Assembly: GCF_009863985.1 (NCBI RefSeq)
Contig: NZ_WEZT01000012.1
Span: 1-64,000 of the forward strand
Direction: 5' to 3'
Source: Furfurilactobacillus milii
GTDB taxonomy: Bacteria > Bacillota > Bacilli > Lactobacillales > Lactobacillaceae
DNA: 64,000 nucleotides
Below the pieces are notes generated by a model. It did no database searches. It was given only the letters and a program-made list of their open reading frames with translations, and was not told the DNA's origin. Made by a program: the position numbers and the translations under genes. Numbering within the stretch: position 1 is the first letter of the stretch; the number at the start of each line of letters is the position of its first letter. Shown here piece by piece: positions 54,560-63,911 of this stretch.

Positions 54560-55486
54560 TTAGTACTGACGCAAATAAACGGCATCGATAGCGTGATGCT
54601 GACGCTTGTGCAGAATGACATTGGCACGATTACGAGTAGGCAAAATATATTCGTTTAAATTGCGCAAATCTACAGCATCCCACACCTGACGCGCATACAA
54701 AAACGCATCTTCACGGGACCCCGTGGCTAGTTCATGATAATAATTCGTCTTATCGTTAAACGCCGAATCCAGCAAAATGCTGAACCGTTCCAAGAACCAG
54801 TGCTCAATTAACTTTGGCTCAGCATCGACGTAAATCGAGAAGTCAAAGAAGTCACTAACGAAAATTTCCGCCTGTGATGGTAACTGCAGAACATTGATTC
54901 CTTCGACAATTAAGATATCTGGTTGATCAATCTCATCGTATTCATCAGGAATTACATCATAAACCTGATGTGAATATCGAGGTGCTTTGACATTTGGTCG
55001 TGACTGTTTCACGTCGTTTAAAAATTGAATTAGCCGCGGCATATCATAGCTGTCAGGAAAGCCCTTGTCGTCACTAATGCCCTTTTCTTCCAGTACATTA
55101 TTAGGATATAAAAAGCCATCCGTGGTGATTTGCTGAACCTTCAATTGTGCATACAAATGTTTCAACATCAACGCTAACAAACGTGCCGTGGTTGACTTAC
55201 CTACTGCCACAGATCCTGCAATACCAATCAAAAATGGCACATGTCGACGCGGCACCTTCAAAAAGTCGCTACGAGCATTATTGGCCAACTGAAATTCATG
55301 GTATTTAAGGAGAATATAGTGCACCAACGGCATGTAAATTTCCTTTACATCCGCTAATGAAATTCGGTCATTCAGAGACCGAATCTGATCCAAATCTGCT
55401 TCTGTTAATGGAACTGCCTCTGCATCAAATAAATCCCGCCACCGGTCACGCTCAAAACGATCATAGTTGCCTAATTTGTCTGCCAT
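54560..55486 (-). CDS. coaA: Type I pantothenate kinase
   Basis: CoaA phosphorylates pantothenate, the first step of coenzyme A synthesis. The 308-residue protein has the P-loop IGIAGSVAVGKSTTARLL, the TTDGFLYPN segment and the IDVIVEGINVLQ-like stretch ILIVEGINVLQLPS. Length is normal. It is a single minus-strand gene between the second module pair and helD. Confidence 0.95.
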   Translation of the reverse strand: MADKLGNYDRFERDRWRDLFDAEAVPLTEADLDQIRSLNDRISLADVKEIYMPLVHYILLKYHEFQLANNARSDFLKVPRRHVPFLIGIAGSVAVGKSTTARLLALMLKHLYAQLKVQQITTDGFLYPNNVLEEKGISDDKGFPDSYDMPRLIQFLNDVKQSRPNVKAPRYSHQVYDVIPDEYDEIDQPDILIVEGINVLQLPSQAEIFVSDFFDFSIYVDAEPKLIEHWFLERFSILLDSAFNDKTNYYHELATGSREDAFLYARQVWDAVDLRNLNEYILPTRNRANVILHKRQHHAIDAVYLRQY

Positions 55487-55610
55487 AACTCATCCACCAT
55501 GTTTTCTTCAAAAATCCCTTAAAGTATAGCATAGCTCAATCTGTGATACTGGAATTGAACACAGATACTCCGAAATTTCAGCGAAAACGTTACTATTGCA
55601 CTTCCATTAC

Positions 55611-57902
55611 CTATTCACGCACGTATAAATCTGAATCCACGTGATCCATCAACGGCGTCAGTTCACCGTTTGCCAAAATTGTGAGCTGGTGCATCGCACG
55701 TGAACAAATCGTGTACAGCAATTGCCGTTCACTTTCATCGTGATAAACGGCTTTCGAGGCATCCCAAACGACGATGGCATCGAATTCAAGCCCCTTAGCC
55801 AAGTACGCCGGGATAATCAATGTGCCGGGCACTAACCGCTGATTTTCGGTCCGAATTAATGTGGCATGGACGCCATCAGCTTTGAGGCGATCAGCAACAG
55901 CCTCACACTCAGCCAGTGTTTTGCCGATGATAGCAGTCGTTTCATCGGCCTTATCATTGACCGCTAATTGTTGTTCCAAACGTTGATACAAGGCTTCTCT
56001 GTCATTGGCGACTAATACGGCTGGCTTGTCGCCATTACGATCAAAGGCTGTAATTTGTTCACCATCAACCAAAAGGTCCTTCGTGAAATCAGTGATTTGT
56101 TGTGTGGACCGGTACGATTTCGTCAGTTGAACTACCCGCGTTTTGTCCGGATCAAACATCGTGGACAGTTCGCCCAGAAGCGTTCGACTGTTTTCTTGCG
56201 TAAAGATTGCCTGGTTTAAGTCACCAAGCAAAGTGAACCGTGCACGAGGAAAACTAAACTTTAAAAAGGCCAATTGAAAGGCAGAATAATCTTGAACTTC
56301 ATCGATAAAGACAAAACGGATTTCCTTTTCACCTTTTTTACCCGTCATTAAATCATACAAGTAAAGGTAAGCTGACGTATCCGCCAATGATAAGCGGTGG
56401 TCACGATAACCATTCAATGTTGCGTCAACACCGGCCTGCCACTGTTCCCTAGTCACATCGTGTTTACTAAGCTCAATCAGATTAGGCACATGTCGTAAGA
56501 AATGAGCATACTGCGCATTAATGTTTAAGTAACGACTGCGGACGATGGCGAGCTGGACTGGCTTGTAGGCTTGCATCACGATCTGACGAGCCAGGAAACG
56601 ATATTCCTTATCCTGACTGTCAAACTCACGCGGTTGATCGCCAAACATCGTGTCAACCTGCTCTTTAGTTAAGTTTTGAACGGTTTCTTCAACCCACTTA
56701 TCGTGCAAAGAAGAACTGATGCGCCGGTTCAACATCTTGATCAACTCTTCTCGAGTCGCAGATAATCGATTACCTAAATGATAGTTTTCATTAAATGAAT
56801 AGTAAATTTCGGCAATCTTTTCCTTACTAATAAATACTTGATCCTGAAACTTAATGTCCCGGAACCGCATGTCAGCCTGTTCAAGATGATTGGCATAGCG
56901 CGTAATCACGTCGAAGTAAGCCAAGCTACCTTTCAAGGCATTGACCGTCTTAAATTTAGTGTCAGTGGTGGCATCAAAACGTTGTTGCAACGTTTCAACC
57001 TGAATTTTCGGCAAACGCCGGTTAGTGTATTGCAGATAAGTCATCTGCACCATGTTTTGTTCGCCCAATTCAGGCAACACCTGGTTAATATAATCGTTAA
57101 AAAGTTGGTTTGGTGAGAACAAGACCACTTGTCCAGACGTTAAGTTACCGCGGTATCGATACAATAGCCATGCCACTCGTTGTAAGACAGCAGCCGTTTT
57201 ACCGGACCCAGCGGCCCCCTGAACAAATAACAAGTCAGATTGCGTATCTCGGATAATTTGGTTTTGTTCCTTCTGAATGGTAGTGACAATGCTCTTCATC
57301 TTGGTGTTGGATGAGTTTCCCAACGCTTCCATAAGCATTTGATCGCCGACCACTTCATCTGTATCGAAGACAGTAAGGATGACGCCGTCTTTGATTTGGA
57401 ACTGACGTTTTAACTTAACATCAACGGTTTGCGGTCCATCCGGCGTTTGGTACGTGATGTCGCCAAGGCCACCGTCATAATAGATAGAAGAAATTGGTGC
57501 CCGCCAGTCATAAACCAAGAAATGATCTGGTGAGTCAGCAAACGAACCCAACCCAATATAAATTGTCTCAGGACCGCGAGTACCATCTTCCTGAAAGTCA
57601 ATGCGGGCAAAATATGGGGTACGTTCCAATTTTTGTAACACATCAAGTCGTTGAGTAGCGTGTTGCCAGCTGTTTTGCCGTTCATCAAGCATTTGTTGCT
57701 GTGCACGCAACGACATGGCAGTGTCGGTCATCCCCTCGTAACTACCGGTATTGAGGTGAACCTCACCAAACGCCCGCTCAATTTCCTTTGTATCACGCGA
57801 GGCAGTTTGAATATCCTGTTTGGCCACAACTTCAGCCTGTTTGACTTTTTTAACGACAGCATCTAAATGTTTTTGTTCTTGCTGCTTTACTGTTTCCGTC
57901 AA
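55611..57902 (-). CDS. helD: RNA polymerase recycling motor HelD (UvrD-like helicase)
   Basis: HelD strips stalled RNA polymerase off DNA in Firmicutes, using a superfamily 1 helicase core. The 763-residue protein has an N-terminal coiled coil (QEQKHLDAVVKKVKQAEVV), Walker A (VQGAAGSGKTAAVLQR), motif II (FIDEVQDYSAFQ) and the LTKSYRSTQQI motif. The start codon is TTG at 57902, eight bases after GGGGG. The size and N-terminal arm separate it from PcrA/UvrD. Confidence 0.9.
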   Translation of the reverse strand: MTETVKQQEQKHLDAVVKKVKQAEVVAKQDIQTASRDTKEIERAFGEVHLNTGSYEGMTDTAMSLRAQQQMLDERQNSWQHATQRLDVLQKLERTPYFARIDFQEDGTRGPETIYIGLGSFADSPDHFLVYDWRAPISSIYYDGGLGDITYQTPDGPQTVDVKLKRQFQIKDGVILTVFDTDEVVGDQMLMEALGNSSNTKMKSIVTTIQKEQNQIIRDTQSDLLFVQGAAGSGKTAAVLQRVAWLLYRYRGNLTSGQVVLFSPNQLFNDYINQVLPELGEQNMVQMTYLQYTNRRLPKIQVETLQQRFDATTDTKFKTVNALKGSLAYFDVITRYANHLEQADMRFRDIKFQDQVFISKEKIAEIYYSFNENYHLGNRLSATREELIKMLNRRISSSLHDKWVEETVQNLTKEQVDTMFGDQPREFDSQDKEYRFLARQIVMQAYKPVQLAIVRSRYLNINAQYAHFLRHVPNLIELSKHDVTREQWQAGVDATLNGYRDHRLSLADTSAYLYLYDLMTGKKGEKEIRFVFIDEVQDYSAFQLAFLKFSFPRARFTLLGDLNQAIFTQENSRTLLGELSTMFDPDKTRVVQLTKSYRSTQQITDFTKDLLVDGEQITAFDRNGDKPAVLVANDREALYQRLEQQLAVNDKADETTAIIGKTLAECEAVADRLKADGVHATLIRTENQRLVPGTLIIPAYLAKGLEFDAIVVWDASKAVYHDESERQLLYTICSRAMHQLTILANGELTPLMDHVDSDLYVRE

Positions 57903-58090
57903 CTGGTTTGCCCCCGTTTTTTGGCCGTTATTACGCGACCATTCTCATCAATAAACTCAAAAATTGTACTAAATATTATAGCGCATTTTCACAGTTGGTG
58001 ACAAATTCTACTCACCATTCGAGTCATAAAACATCTAATTTCTAGCAAACCTGTATTACATCTGATTACAAATCCGCTTACTGCCGTTAC

Positions 58091-58255
58091 GCTGATCTGA
58101 AACGCCGTTCCCTGGGACCAGGTTCAACTCGCACAAACCGCGATTTTCACCTTTGATTATGAGCCGAAAAACATGTCTCATAAGTCATCCTGTAACACTA
58201 AACGGCCCACCCCGCCGCTAAGTGTTACCGACACGGAACTCTGTTTCCAATCAGC
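58091..58255 (+). repeat. Structured module A3 (plus orientation)
   Basis: A 165-nt module: closing stem GCTGATCTGAAAC with GTTTCCAATCAGC, GCCGTTCC/GGAAC, TTATGAG/CTCATAA, and the long hairpin GTAACACT...AGTGTTAC with the conserved A.A mismatch. The 188 bases between it and the helD start hold nothing recognisable. Confidence 0.85.
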
Positions 58256-58284
58256 TCCACTCCCGCAGTACCTACAGTAGCTAG

Positions 58285-58374
58285 TGAAACTTTGCGTAAA
58301 CTACTACGCACTCAATCAGATGTATGAAACTTTGGGTAAACTGATACGCATTCGATTAGAGGTTTGAAACTTGC
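58285..58374 (+). repeat. 40-bp tandem repeat, about 2.25 copies
   Basis: Units start at 58285, 58325 and 58365 with TGAAACTTTG (the third unit is cut short). Full units read TGAAACTTTG-GTAAACT-TACGCA-TC with several differences, and the first contains TGCGTA...TACGCA. It lies in the spacer between modules A3 and B3. Confidence 0.8.
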
Positions 58375-58394
58375 CACTCTGTCAGCTGGAGGGT

Positions 58395-58563
58395 GTCAAC
58401 AGTGATACCGAGCCGTGAAAGTGGTGTTAATTCGGGACGATTTAACCGAATTTACACCACGGACGGTCGCAAAGACTCCGATTTTCAGGAGGCTTGGCGG
58501 CGAGGTGAAAGACCGTGAACTTCGGGCTTGAACCGGTCCCACGGCGAGCGTGTCACTGCTGAC
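58395..58563 (-). repeat. Structured module B3 (minus orientation)
   Basis: A 169-nt module closed by GTCAACAGTG/CACTGCTGAC (one mismatch). Inner stem GCCGTG/CACGGC, small hairpin CTCC/GGAG, and long hairpin GTGGTGT/ACACCAC, where B1 and B2 have GTGCTGT in this arm. It lies 139 bases from A3 and faces it. The bases from 58564 to 58700 are the leader of the DedA gene and show nothing else. Confidence 0.85.
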
Positions 58564-58700
58564 AACCGGAGGCAAAATTGCCATTGCACTATTTTCAATC
58601 ACACTTTGCCTTAACTCATAAGTTTTCTCAAAGCTGAATGATTAGTTTCGCTATTCATCGTTCAGTTGCTTACACTGTAGGTAAAAATGGGAGGTCGCCT

Positions 58701-59348
58701 ATGGATCAGTTGATTCACATCTTGAGCCATTTACAGGATTATATTCTGCCCTTGTTCTCGTGGATGGGCAACTGGAGCTACGTGACCTTGTTTCTGTTGA
58801 TCTTTGCTGAAACTGGCTTGGTCGTTTTTCCGTGGTTGCCGGGTGAATCATTGATTTTTGTGACGAGTGCTATCGCGGCAGCCACCCAATCCAGTTTGGA
58901 CATCAAAGTTCTGGTTCCCATCTTCTTCTTTGCCGCCGTTCTCGGTGACACTCTGAACTTTCGAATCGGCATGTGGTTAATGCACTTTAAGTTTATTAAT
59001 CGACGTCTTCATGGTGGTTTAAAACGTGGCGAAGCATTTTTCAAACGTTATGGTGGCCGAGCTGTGATCTTTGGCCGGTTTGTACCACTGATTCGAACCT
59101 TCGTCCCACTTTTGGCGGGCACGACAAAAATGAGTGAACGTCGTTTTGCCGTCCTCAATGTTATTGGTGTCGCACTGTGGGTCACGGTCGGTAGCGTTTT
59201 AGGTTATTACTTTGGCCGTTTGCCATTCGTAAAGTCACACTTTGCCCTCATTTTCCTCGGTGTGGCAGTGATTGGTATCTTGCCAGGATTCATTGTCGGT
59301 GCGACGCGCTACCTCCGCCGTCACAGTAATCATTTTTATGAACCATAA
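58701..59348 (+). CDS. DedA family membrane protein
   Basis: The 215-residue protein has several membrane segments, the FPWLPGESLIF motif and GRFVPLIRTFVPLLAGTTKM. DedA/SNARE-associated proteins are lipid scramblase-like and include carriers that recycle undecaprenyl phosphate or phosphatidylethanolamine. The precise lipid is not known here. The ATG at 58701 follows GGGAGG. Confidence 0.9.
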   Translation: MDQLIHILSHLQDYILPLFSWMGNWSYVTLFLLIFAETGLVVFPWLPGESLIFVTSAIAAATQSSLDIKVLVPIFFFAAVLGDTLNFRIGMWLMHFKFINRRLHGGLKRGEAFFKRYGGRAVIFGRFVPLIRTFVPLLAGTTKMSERRFAVLNVIGVALWVTVGSVLGYYFGRLPFVKSHFALIFLGVAVIGILPGFIVGATRYLRRHSNHFYEP

Positions 59349-59410
59349 CGTGGTCTCATCCCAAACGTTGATATGCTATGATAGAACCATCATAAATTGT
59401 GGAGGTTCTC

Positions 59411-60067
59411 ATGTCATTTAACGTTTACATGGTTCGTCATGGTCAAACTTATTTAAACTTGTATCACCGGATGCAAGGCTGGTCAGACGCACCGCTTACT
59501 GAAAAAGGCCAGAATGACGGCAAACATGCCGGTCAGTTACTGAGCCATGTTAAGTTTGACGCTGCATACTCTAGTGATCTTGCTCGGGCGCAAACTACAG
59601 GACGGTTGATTCTTGCCGAAAACCCTAGCACCCTCACCGAACCAGTCGCCCGCAAAGAATTCCGCGAAGAATTCTTCGGGTATTGGGAAGGCTATGACGA
59701 CATGTTAATGTGGCATCAAATTGGCTCTCCTAAGGGTGGTAACACCTATAATGAGTTGGTCGAAAAGTTTGGCCTGCAAGAAACAACAGACCTAGTGGCC
59801 AATGCGGATCAGTATCACGACGCCGAAACGTACGCGCAATTGTGGGAACGAATCCAAGCTGGAATGCAACTGTTACGGGATAACGCCAAGGACGGCGATA
59901 ACATTTTGCTAGTCACTCACGGCACGTACCTGCGCCACATCATGGATCATTACTCTGACACAATTGGTGCCTTCCCCGGCCCACGAAATGGCAGTGTTAC
60001 CAAACTAGTTGTAGACAATGATAGTGTGAAAGTACTGTATACCGACCGATTAGATAATATTGAATAA
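59411..60067 (+). CDS. Histidine phosphatase / phosphoglycerate mutase family protein
   Basis: The 218-residue protein has the catalytic RHG motif (YMVRHGQTYLNLYHRMQGW), the Glu region (EFREEFFGYWEGYDD) and the second His (LLVTHGTYLRHIMD). It is a phosphatase of the PhoE/GpmB type rather than a glycolytic mutase; the substrate is unknown. The ATG at 59411 is set by GGAGG five bases upstream, after an extended -10 (TGCTATGAT). Confidence 0.88.
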   Translation: MSFNVYMVRHGQTYLNLYHRMQGWSDAPLTEKGQNDGKHAGQLLSHVKFDAAYSSDLARAQTTGRLILAENPSTLTEPVARKEFREEFFGYWEGYDDMLMWHQIGSPKGGNTYNELVEKFGLQETTDLVANADQYHDAETYAQLWERIQAGMQLLRDNAKDGDNILLVTHGTYLRHIMDHYSDTIGAFPGPRNGSVTKLVVDNDSVKVLYTDRLDNIE

Positions 60068-60080
60068 CTTTAATATAAAT

Positions 60081-60127
60081 AAGCACGATCAGCGAAATTT
60101 CCAAAAATTTCGTTGATCGTGCTTTTT
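60081..60127. terminator. Bidirectional terminator
   Basis: AAGCACGATCA with GCGAAAT pairs with ATTTCGTTGATCGTGCTT, followed by TTTC. It separates the phosphatase gene from convergent pepF. Confidence 0.93.
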
Positions 60128-60146
60128 CGATACAGCTAATATGCAA

Positions 60147-61955
60147 TTATTTGCCTAATAATTCCTTTAATTCTGCAATCCGCTTGTCCAACACGGCAAA
60201 CGCATCGTCCAAGTATTGTCGAGATGTGACGTCCACCCCTGCTTGCTTGATCAACTCAATTGGTGCTTGTGAGCCACCAGCTTTGAGGAATGTCTTGTAT
60301 TGGTCCAACGCACCAGGCACCTTGCGATAAATTCGGTCCGCAATGGTCGTGGAGATGGCCATCGATGTCGCATATTGGTAAACGTAGTAATTGTAATAGA
60401 AATGTGGCACGCCGGCCCAGCCTGTATTCTTCTCATCTTCAAAGGTAACAGCCGGACCGTTGTATTGTTCGCCTAATTTAGCATACATCGTACTCAAATA
60501 ATCGGAAGTTAACGCTTCGTCACTTTCAACTTTTTCATAGGCTTGATGCTCAAATTCTGCAAATAAAGTTTGCAAATTAACCGTGCCGATAAACGTTTGG
60601 ATAGATTGTTGTAATAAGTACGCCTTAACTTCCTTGTTATCGGCATATTTATCCAACATGTAGTCCATCAGCAAGTTTTCGTTAGTTGTCGAAGCAATTT
60701 CCGCCGTGAAGATTGGATAGTCTGCATCCTGAAGGGGCTGTGTTGCATCAGTAAAGTAAGATTGCATCGCATGTCCAGACTCATGAGCCAACGTGGTTAA
60801 GCCATAATAATTGTCCGACCAGTTCAGCAAGATATACGGGTGAACATCGTAAACTTCGCTCTCATAACCGCCGGAACGTTTGCCAACATTTTCGGCTGCA
60901 TCGATCCAGCTACCGGAAAATTCAGCCCTCAAACCATCCAAATAATCATCACCAAGCACCTTCAATGCATCCAGTACGATGGCCTTAGACTCGTCAAACG
61001 TAAATTTCAATTTGGGGTCGCCCAGTAAAGGCGCAGAACGATCGTAATTGTACATTGGCTTTAAGCCCAGCACATCTTGACGTAACTGCATGTAATCATG
61101 TTCGCCCTGCAAATGATCATGCACGGTCGCTACCAACGTGTCATAGACGCTTTCTGGGATTTCATTATCGAACAATTCCCCTTCTCGCGCTGTCGCAAAA
61201 TGATGGGCACGGTTCTTAAGGACCGTCCCTTCCATATGAGTCGACAGGGTTGTGGCAAAAGTATGTTGAAGCCCATCATAGGCCTTTTTAATCAAGTGAC
61301 TTGTCCGTTTGCGTAAATCGCGGTTGGTTGACTGCATAAATTCACTGATTTTAGCATCTGTTAATTCAACCGTTTCGCCATTTTCATCCTCAATGTCGCC
61401 ATACTTCATATCGCCATCATTTAACATGGAGAAAATGTTTTCAGCACCCTCAAACACCTTGCTACTTTGCGCTAACAATTTTTCTTCAGCTAATGGCAGC
61501 ACATGTCCCTGATTGCGTAAAAAGTTCAACTCCAGATATCGCCGATAGTCCTGTAAACGAGGTTCATCTTTTAGATACTGGTCAAACTTTTCTTTGGACA
61601 GCGCCGTGATTTCAGTCGTTAAAAAGCTGCGGGCCGTTTGCGTTTGCGCGTAAAGCGCCTGCGCCTGACCAGCTAGTTTGGTACCAACCGGATCCGTCGT
61701 GTCACTATCATTACGGGCGTTAGCATAAAAATAAATTCGCATTAGCACACCAGATAAGCTTACCGCTTCACTGGCTGTTTCATAAAGCGTTTGTGCACTC
61801 TCCGTTACGTGCCCTTCATATTTGCTAAACTCGGCTAATTGCTGCTTATACGCTGTAACAGCTTTTTCAAATGCGTCATCACTTGGATATAAATCCTTCA
61901 AATTCCATTTCAATTCATCCGGGACTTCCGCTCGGGTTGCTAACTTCTTTGTCAT
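60147..61955 (-). CDS. pepF: Oligoendopeptidase F
   Basis: PepF is a cytosolic M3-family zinc peptidase that cuts peptides of about 7-17 residues. The 602-residue protein has the active-site motif LAHESGHAMQSYF (HExxH) with the downstream Glu in FTAEIASTTNENLLMDY. Length and layout match the family. GGGGG precedes the ATG. It is a single-gene unit. Confidence 0.95.
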   Translation of the reverse strand: MTKKLATRAEVPDELKWNLKDLYPSDDAFEKAVTAYKQQLAEFSKYEGHVTESAQTLYETASEAVSLSGVLMRIYFYANARNDSDTTDPVGTKLAGQAQALYAQTQTARSFLTTEITALSKEKFDQYLKDEPRLQDYRRYLELNFLRNQGHVLPLAEEKLLAQSSKVFEGAENIFSMLNDGDMKYGDIEDENGETVELTDAKISEFMQSTNRDLRKRTSHLIKKAYDGLQHTFATTLSTHMEGTVLKNRAHHFATAREGELFDNEIPESVYDTLVATVHDHLQGEHDYMQLRQDVLGLKPMYNYDRSAPLLGDPKLKFTFDESKAIVLDALKVLGDDYLDGLRAEFSGSWIDAAENVGKRSGGYESEVYDVHPYILLNWSDNYYGLTTLAHESGHAMQSYFTDATQPLQDADYPIFTAEIASTTNENLLMDYMLDKYADNKEVKAYLLQQSIQTFIGTVNLQTLFAEFEHQAYEKVESDEALTSDYLSTMYAKLGEQYNGPAVTFEDEKNTGWAGVPHFYYNYYVYQYATSMAISTTIADRIYRKVPGALDQYKTFLKAGGSQAPIELIKQAGVDVTSRQYLDDAFAVLDKRIAELKELLGK

Positions 61956-62118
61956 ATATAGATCCCCCTAATATGGTTATTAGTATAACAGTTTTTCACA
62001 TTTTTCTTTAACCGTTTTATTATTTGTTTTGTGATTTAACGATTGTTATCAAATGGTAATCGTTTGATTCGAATGATTGTGTTATTAATGAAATAAGTCA
62101 ATAAATTAGGAGTTCTCC

Positions 62119-62949
62119 ATGAAAACGGTCATTAACGACACCACGATTCATTATGAAGTGAATGGTTCCGGCACCCCGATGCTGATCATTCACGGACTGG
62201 CGCAAAATATTGATAGTATGCAGATTCCGCTCATGCCTGTGCTGGCAGCGGCTAACATCCAACAAATATACGTCGAACTGCCTGGCATGGGCGAATCCTC
62301 TGCCAACATAGGTGTCGGTAGCAGTGACGCCATATTGGCATTATTAGAAACTTTCGTTAATCAAATCATCGGTGATCAACCGTTTTATGTTGTTGGTCAC
62401 TCTTACGGCGGATATCTTGCCTTGGGATTGATCCATGACTGGCCCACTCGCATCCTCGGCGCCTTTCTCACTTGCCCTGTGACCATTGCGGATGCACCAG
62501 ATCGCCATGTGGCTCATCATTACGTTGCCGTTCAAACGGACTTCCCAGTGAAATATAATCAAGATGCATTCGCTGCATTTAAGGATATGAACGTTAACCT
62601 AAACGCCGACGCTTGGAGTGCTTATCAATTGCAAATTTTGCCTGGATTACAGCAAGCCAACCGCGACTTCATTCATTTATTACGCAAGCACTACCAATTT
62701 TCGTTTGAATCCAGCTTAATGCAAACGCCGTTCAAGCAACCCGTCACCCTTTTACTGGGTCGTCAGGACGACATTGTCGGCTTTCAGGATCAATTGCCAC
62801 TGCTTAACAACTTTAGCCGACTGACCCTGGGTATTGTGGACCGTGCCGGCCACAATCTGTCACAAGACCAACCAAAACTTTTTAAAGACTACTGGCGACA
62901 CTTTTTGACCTCAATTAACAACGACGCTTTCACGCCTCATGCTGAATAA
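62119..62949 (+). CDS. Alpha/beta hydrolase
   Basis: The 276-residue protein shows an oxyanion-loop LIIHGLAQN, the nucleophile elbow GHSYGGYLAL, an Asp in LLGRQDDIVGF and a His in DRAGHNLSQDQP, the full catalytic triad. The natural substrate is unknown. AGGAG precedes the ATG. It is followed by a strong terminator. Confidence 0.87.
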   Translation: MKTVINDTTIHYEVNGSGTPMLIIHGLAQNIDSMQIPLMPVLAAANIQQIYVELPGMGESSANIGVGSSDAILALLETFVNQIIGDQPFYVVGHSYGGYLALGLIHDWPTRILGAFLTCPVTIADAPDRHVAHHYVAVQTDFPVKYNQDAFAAFKDMNVNLNADAWSAYQLQILPGLQQANRDFIHLLRKHYQFSFESSLMQTPFKQPVTLLLGRQDDIVGFQDQLPLLNNFSRLTLGIVDRAGHNLSQDQPKLFKDYWRHFLTSINNDAFTPHAE

Positions 62950-62964
62950 TCTGACTATGTAACG

Positions 62965-63010
62965 AAATGGGCTCCTAACAGTTAGTAAATCCACTGCTAG
63001 GAGCCCATTT
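62965..63010. terminator. Terminator of the hydrolase gene
   Basis: AAATGGGCTCCTA pairs with TAGGAGCCCATTT around a loop. It also lies downstream of the minus-strand DUF2316 gene. Confidence 0.85.
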
Positions 63011-63100
63011 CATATTAAACATCATGGATATTTCCGTTTGACTTGCAGGTTCAATAGAACTCTGCATAAGCGCCACGAATTGCGGCATTAATGTGCTAAC

Positions 63101-63412
63101 CTACTTGTTACCCGCCGACATAACGCCTGAGTCAATAATCTGCGCATTCAAAAACCAATAGTCATGCCAGTCGCCTCGCAATGAAGCAAATGCCACCGGT
63201 TGTTTGCCCGCGGCTTTTACCTTAGCAATCAGATAATTACGCATAATCCAAGCATCTTCGAAAGACCGCTGCGTCAAATGCATAATATGACTCAACTTTG
63301 TCGTACTAATGTTCAGTTCCTCTGTCGCCTGTGCAACAGTGAGCCCTGCCAACTGAAAGTTCTTTTGTAATTCTTGCTCTGTATTAATTTTTTCTTGTGG
63401 ATTTAATGTCAT
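63101..63412 (-). CDS. DUF2316 family protein
   Basis: The 103-residue protein fits DUF2316: a helical start with a predicted helix-turn-helix (LAGLTVAQATEELNISTTKL), the conserved DAWIMRNYLI and GDWHDYWFLNAQIIDSG segments. Its function is unknown, and it could bind DNA. The ATG at 63412 follows AGGAG; a TTG two codons earlier is less likely. It lies 38 bases after the MarR gene and is probably co-transcribed. Confidence 0.82.
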   Translation of the reverse strand: MTLNPQEKINTEQELQKNFQLAGLTVAQATEELNISTTKLSHIMHLTQRSFEDAWIMRNYLIAKVKAAGKQPVAFASLRGDWHDYWFLNAQIIDSGVMSAGNK

Positions 63413-63450
63413 TTTCAAAGTCTCCTAAAACAACGCTGTTTGCAAACCGC

Positions 63451-63885
63451 TCATGCATGATCAACCAATTGTTTAACCAGTGTCTCGATCGCCTCACTGG
63501 TTGCCGCTTGCACCTCTGCAGGCAACACTTGGTTCACCTGCTCATCCAACTTATCAAAGCACTGTTGAACACGCTCGTTAATTTGCTGCCCGTTAGCGGT
63601 TAATAACAAATGTTTTGTTCTCACGTCTCCATCTTCATAGCGACGCTCAATTAATTTCTTCGTTTCCAAACTTTTCAACAGGTTAGTCAAACTCGCTACA
63701 TTGCGGCTTAATAATCTAGCAACCGTTTGCTGATTAACGCCTGGGTGAGCACCAACATATCGAATCACGTTCGCCTGATCGGTATTGAGTCCCAGCGTAC
63801 GTAACTGGCGATTCATCGTTGCCGTTTGCCATGCGGCCAATCTGTGTATCATGCCTGCCAATGTTTCGTGTTCGTCTAGCTTCAT
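63451..63885 (-). CDS. MarR-family transcriptional regulator
   Basis: The 144-residue protein has the winged helix-turn-helix of MarR proteins (HPGVNQQTVARLLSRNVASL followed by the wing in RRYEDGDVRTKHLLLT) and helical dimerisation ends. The ligand is unknown. The ATG at 63885 follows AGAGGTG; the frame to 63939 would run through the promoter. Palindromes in its promoter suggest autoregulation. Confidence 0.88.
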   Translation of the reverse strand: MKLDEHETLAGMIHRLAAWQTATMNRQLRTLGLNTDQANVIRYVGAHPGVNQQTVARLLSRNVASLTNLLKSLETKKLIERRYEDGDVRTKHLLLTANGQQINERVQQCFDKLDEQVNQVLPAEVQAATSEAIETLVKQLVDHA

Positions 63886-63895
63886 ATTCTCACCT

Positions 63896-63908
63896 CTTGT
63901 CGAACAAG
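63896..63908. promoter_or_regulatory. Dyad downstream of the MarR-gene -10
   Basis: CTTGT and ACAAG flank CGA. It lies between the -10 region and the start codon. Confidence 0.4.
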
Positions 63909-63911
63909 AAT

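Noticed and set aside
27336-58563. CRISPR array or tRNA-like genes in the modules
   Set aside because: The modules are far apart, 165-169 nt long and inverted in pairs, unlike CRISPR repeats. The TTCAA segment resembles a tRNA T-loop, but no acceptor or anticodon stem can be formed.
58396-58602. Open frame across module B3
   Set aside because: It overlaps the palindromic arms and is interrupted or shifted in B1 and B2.
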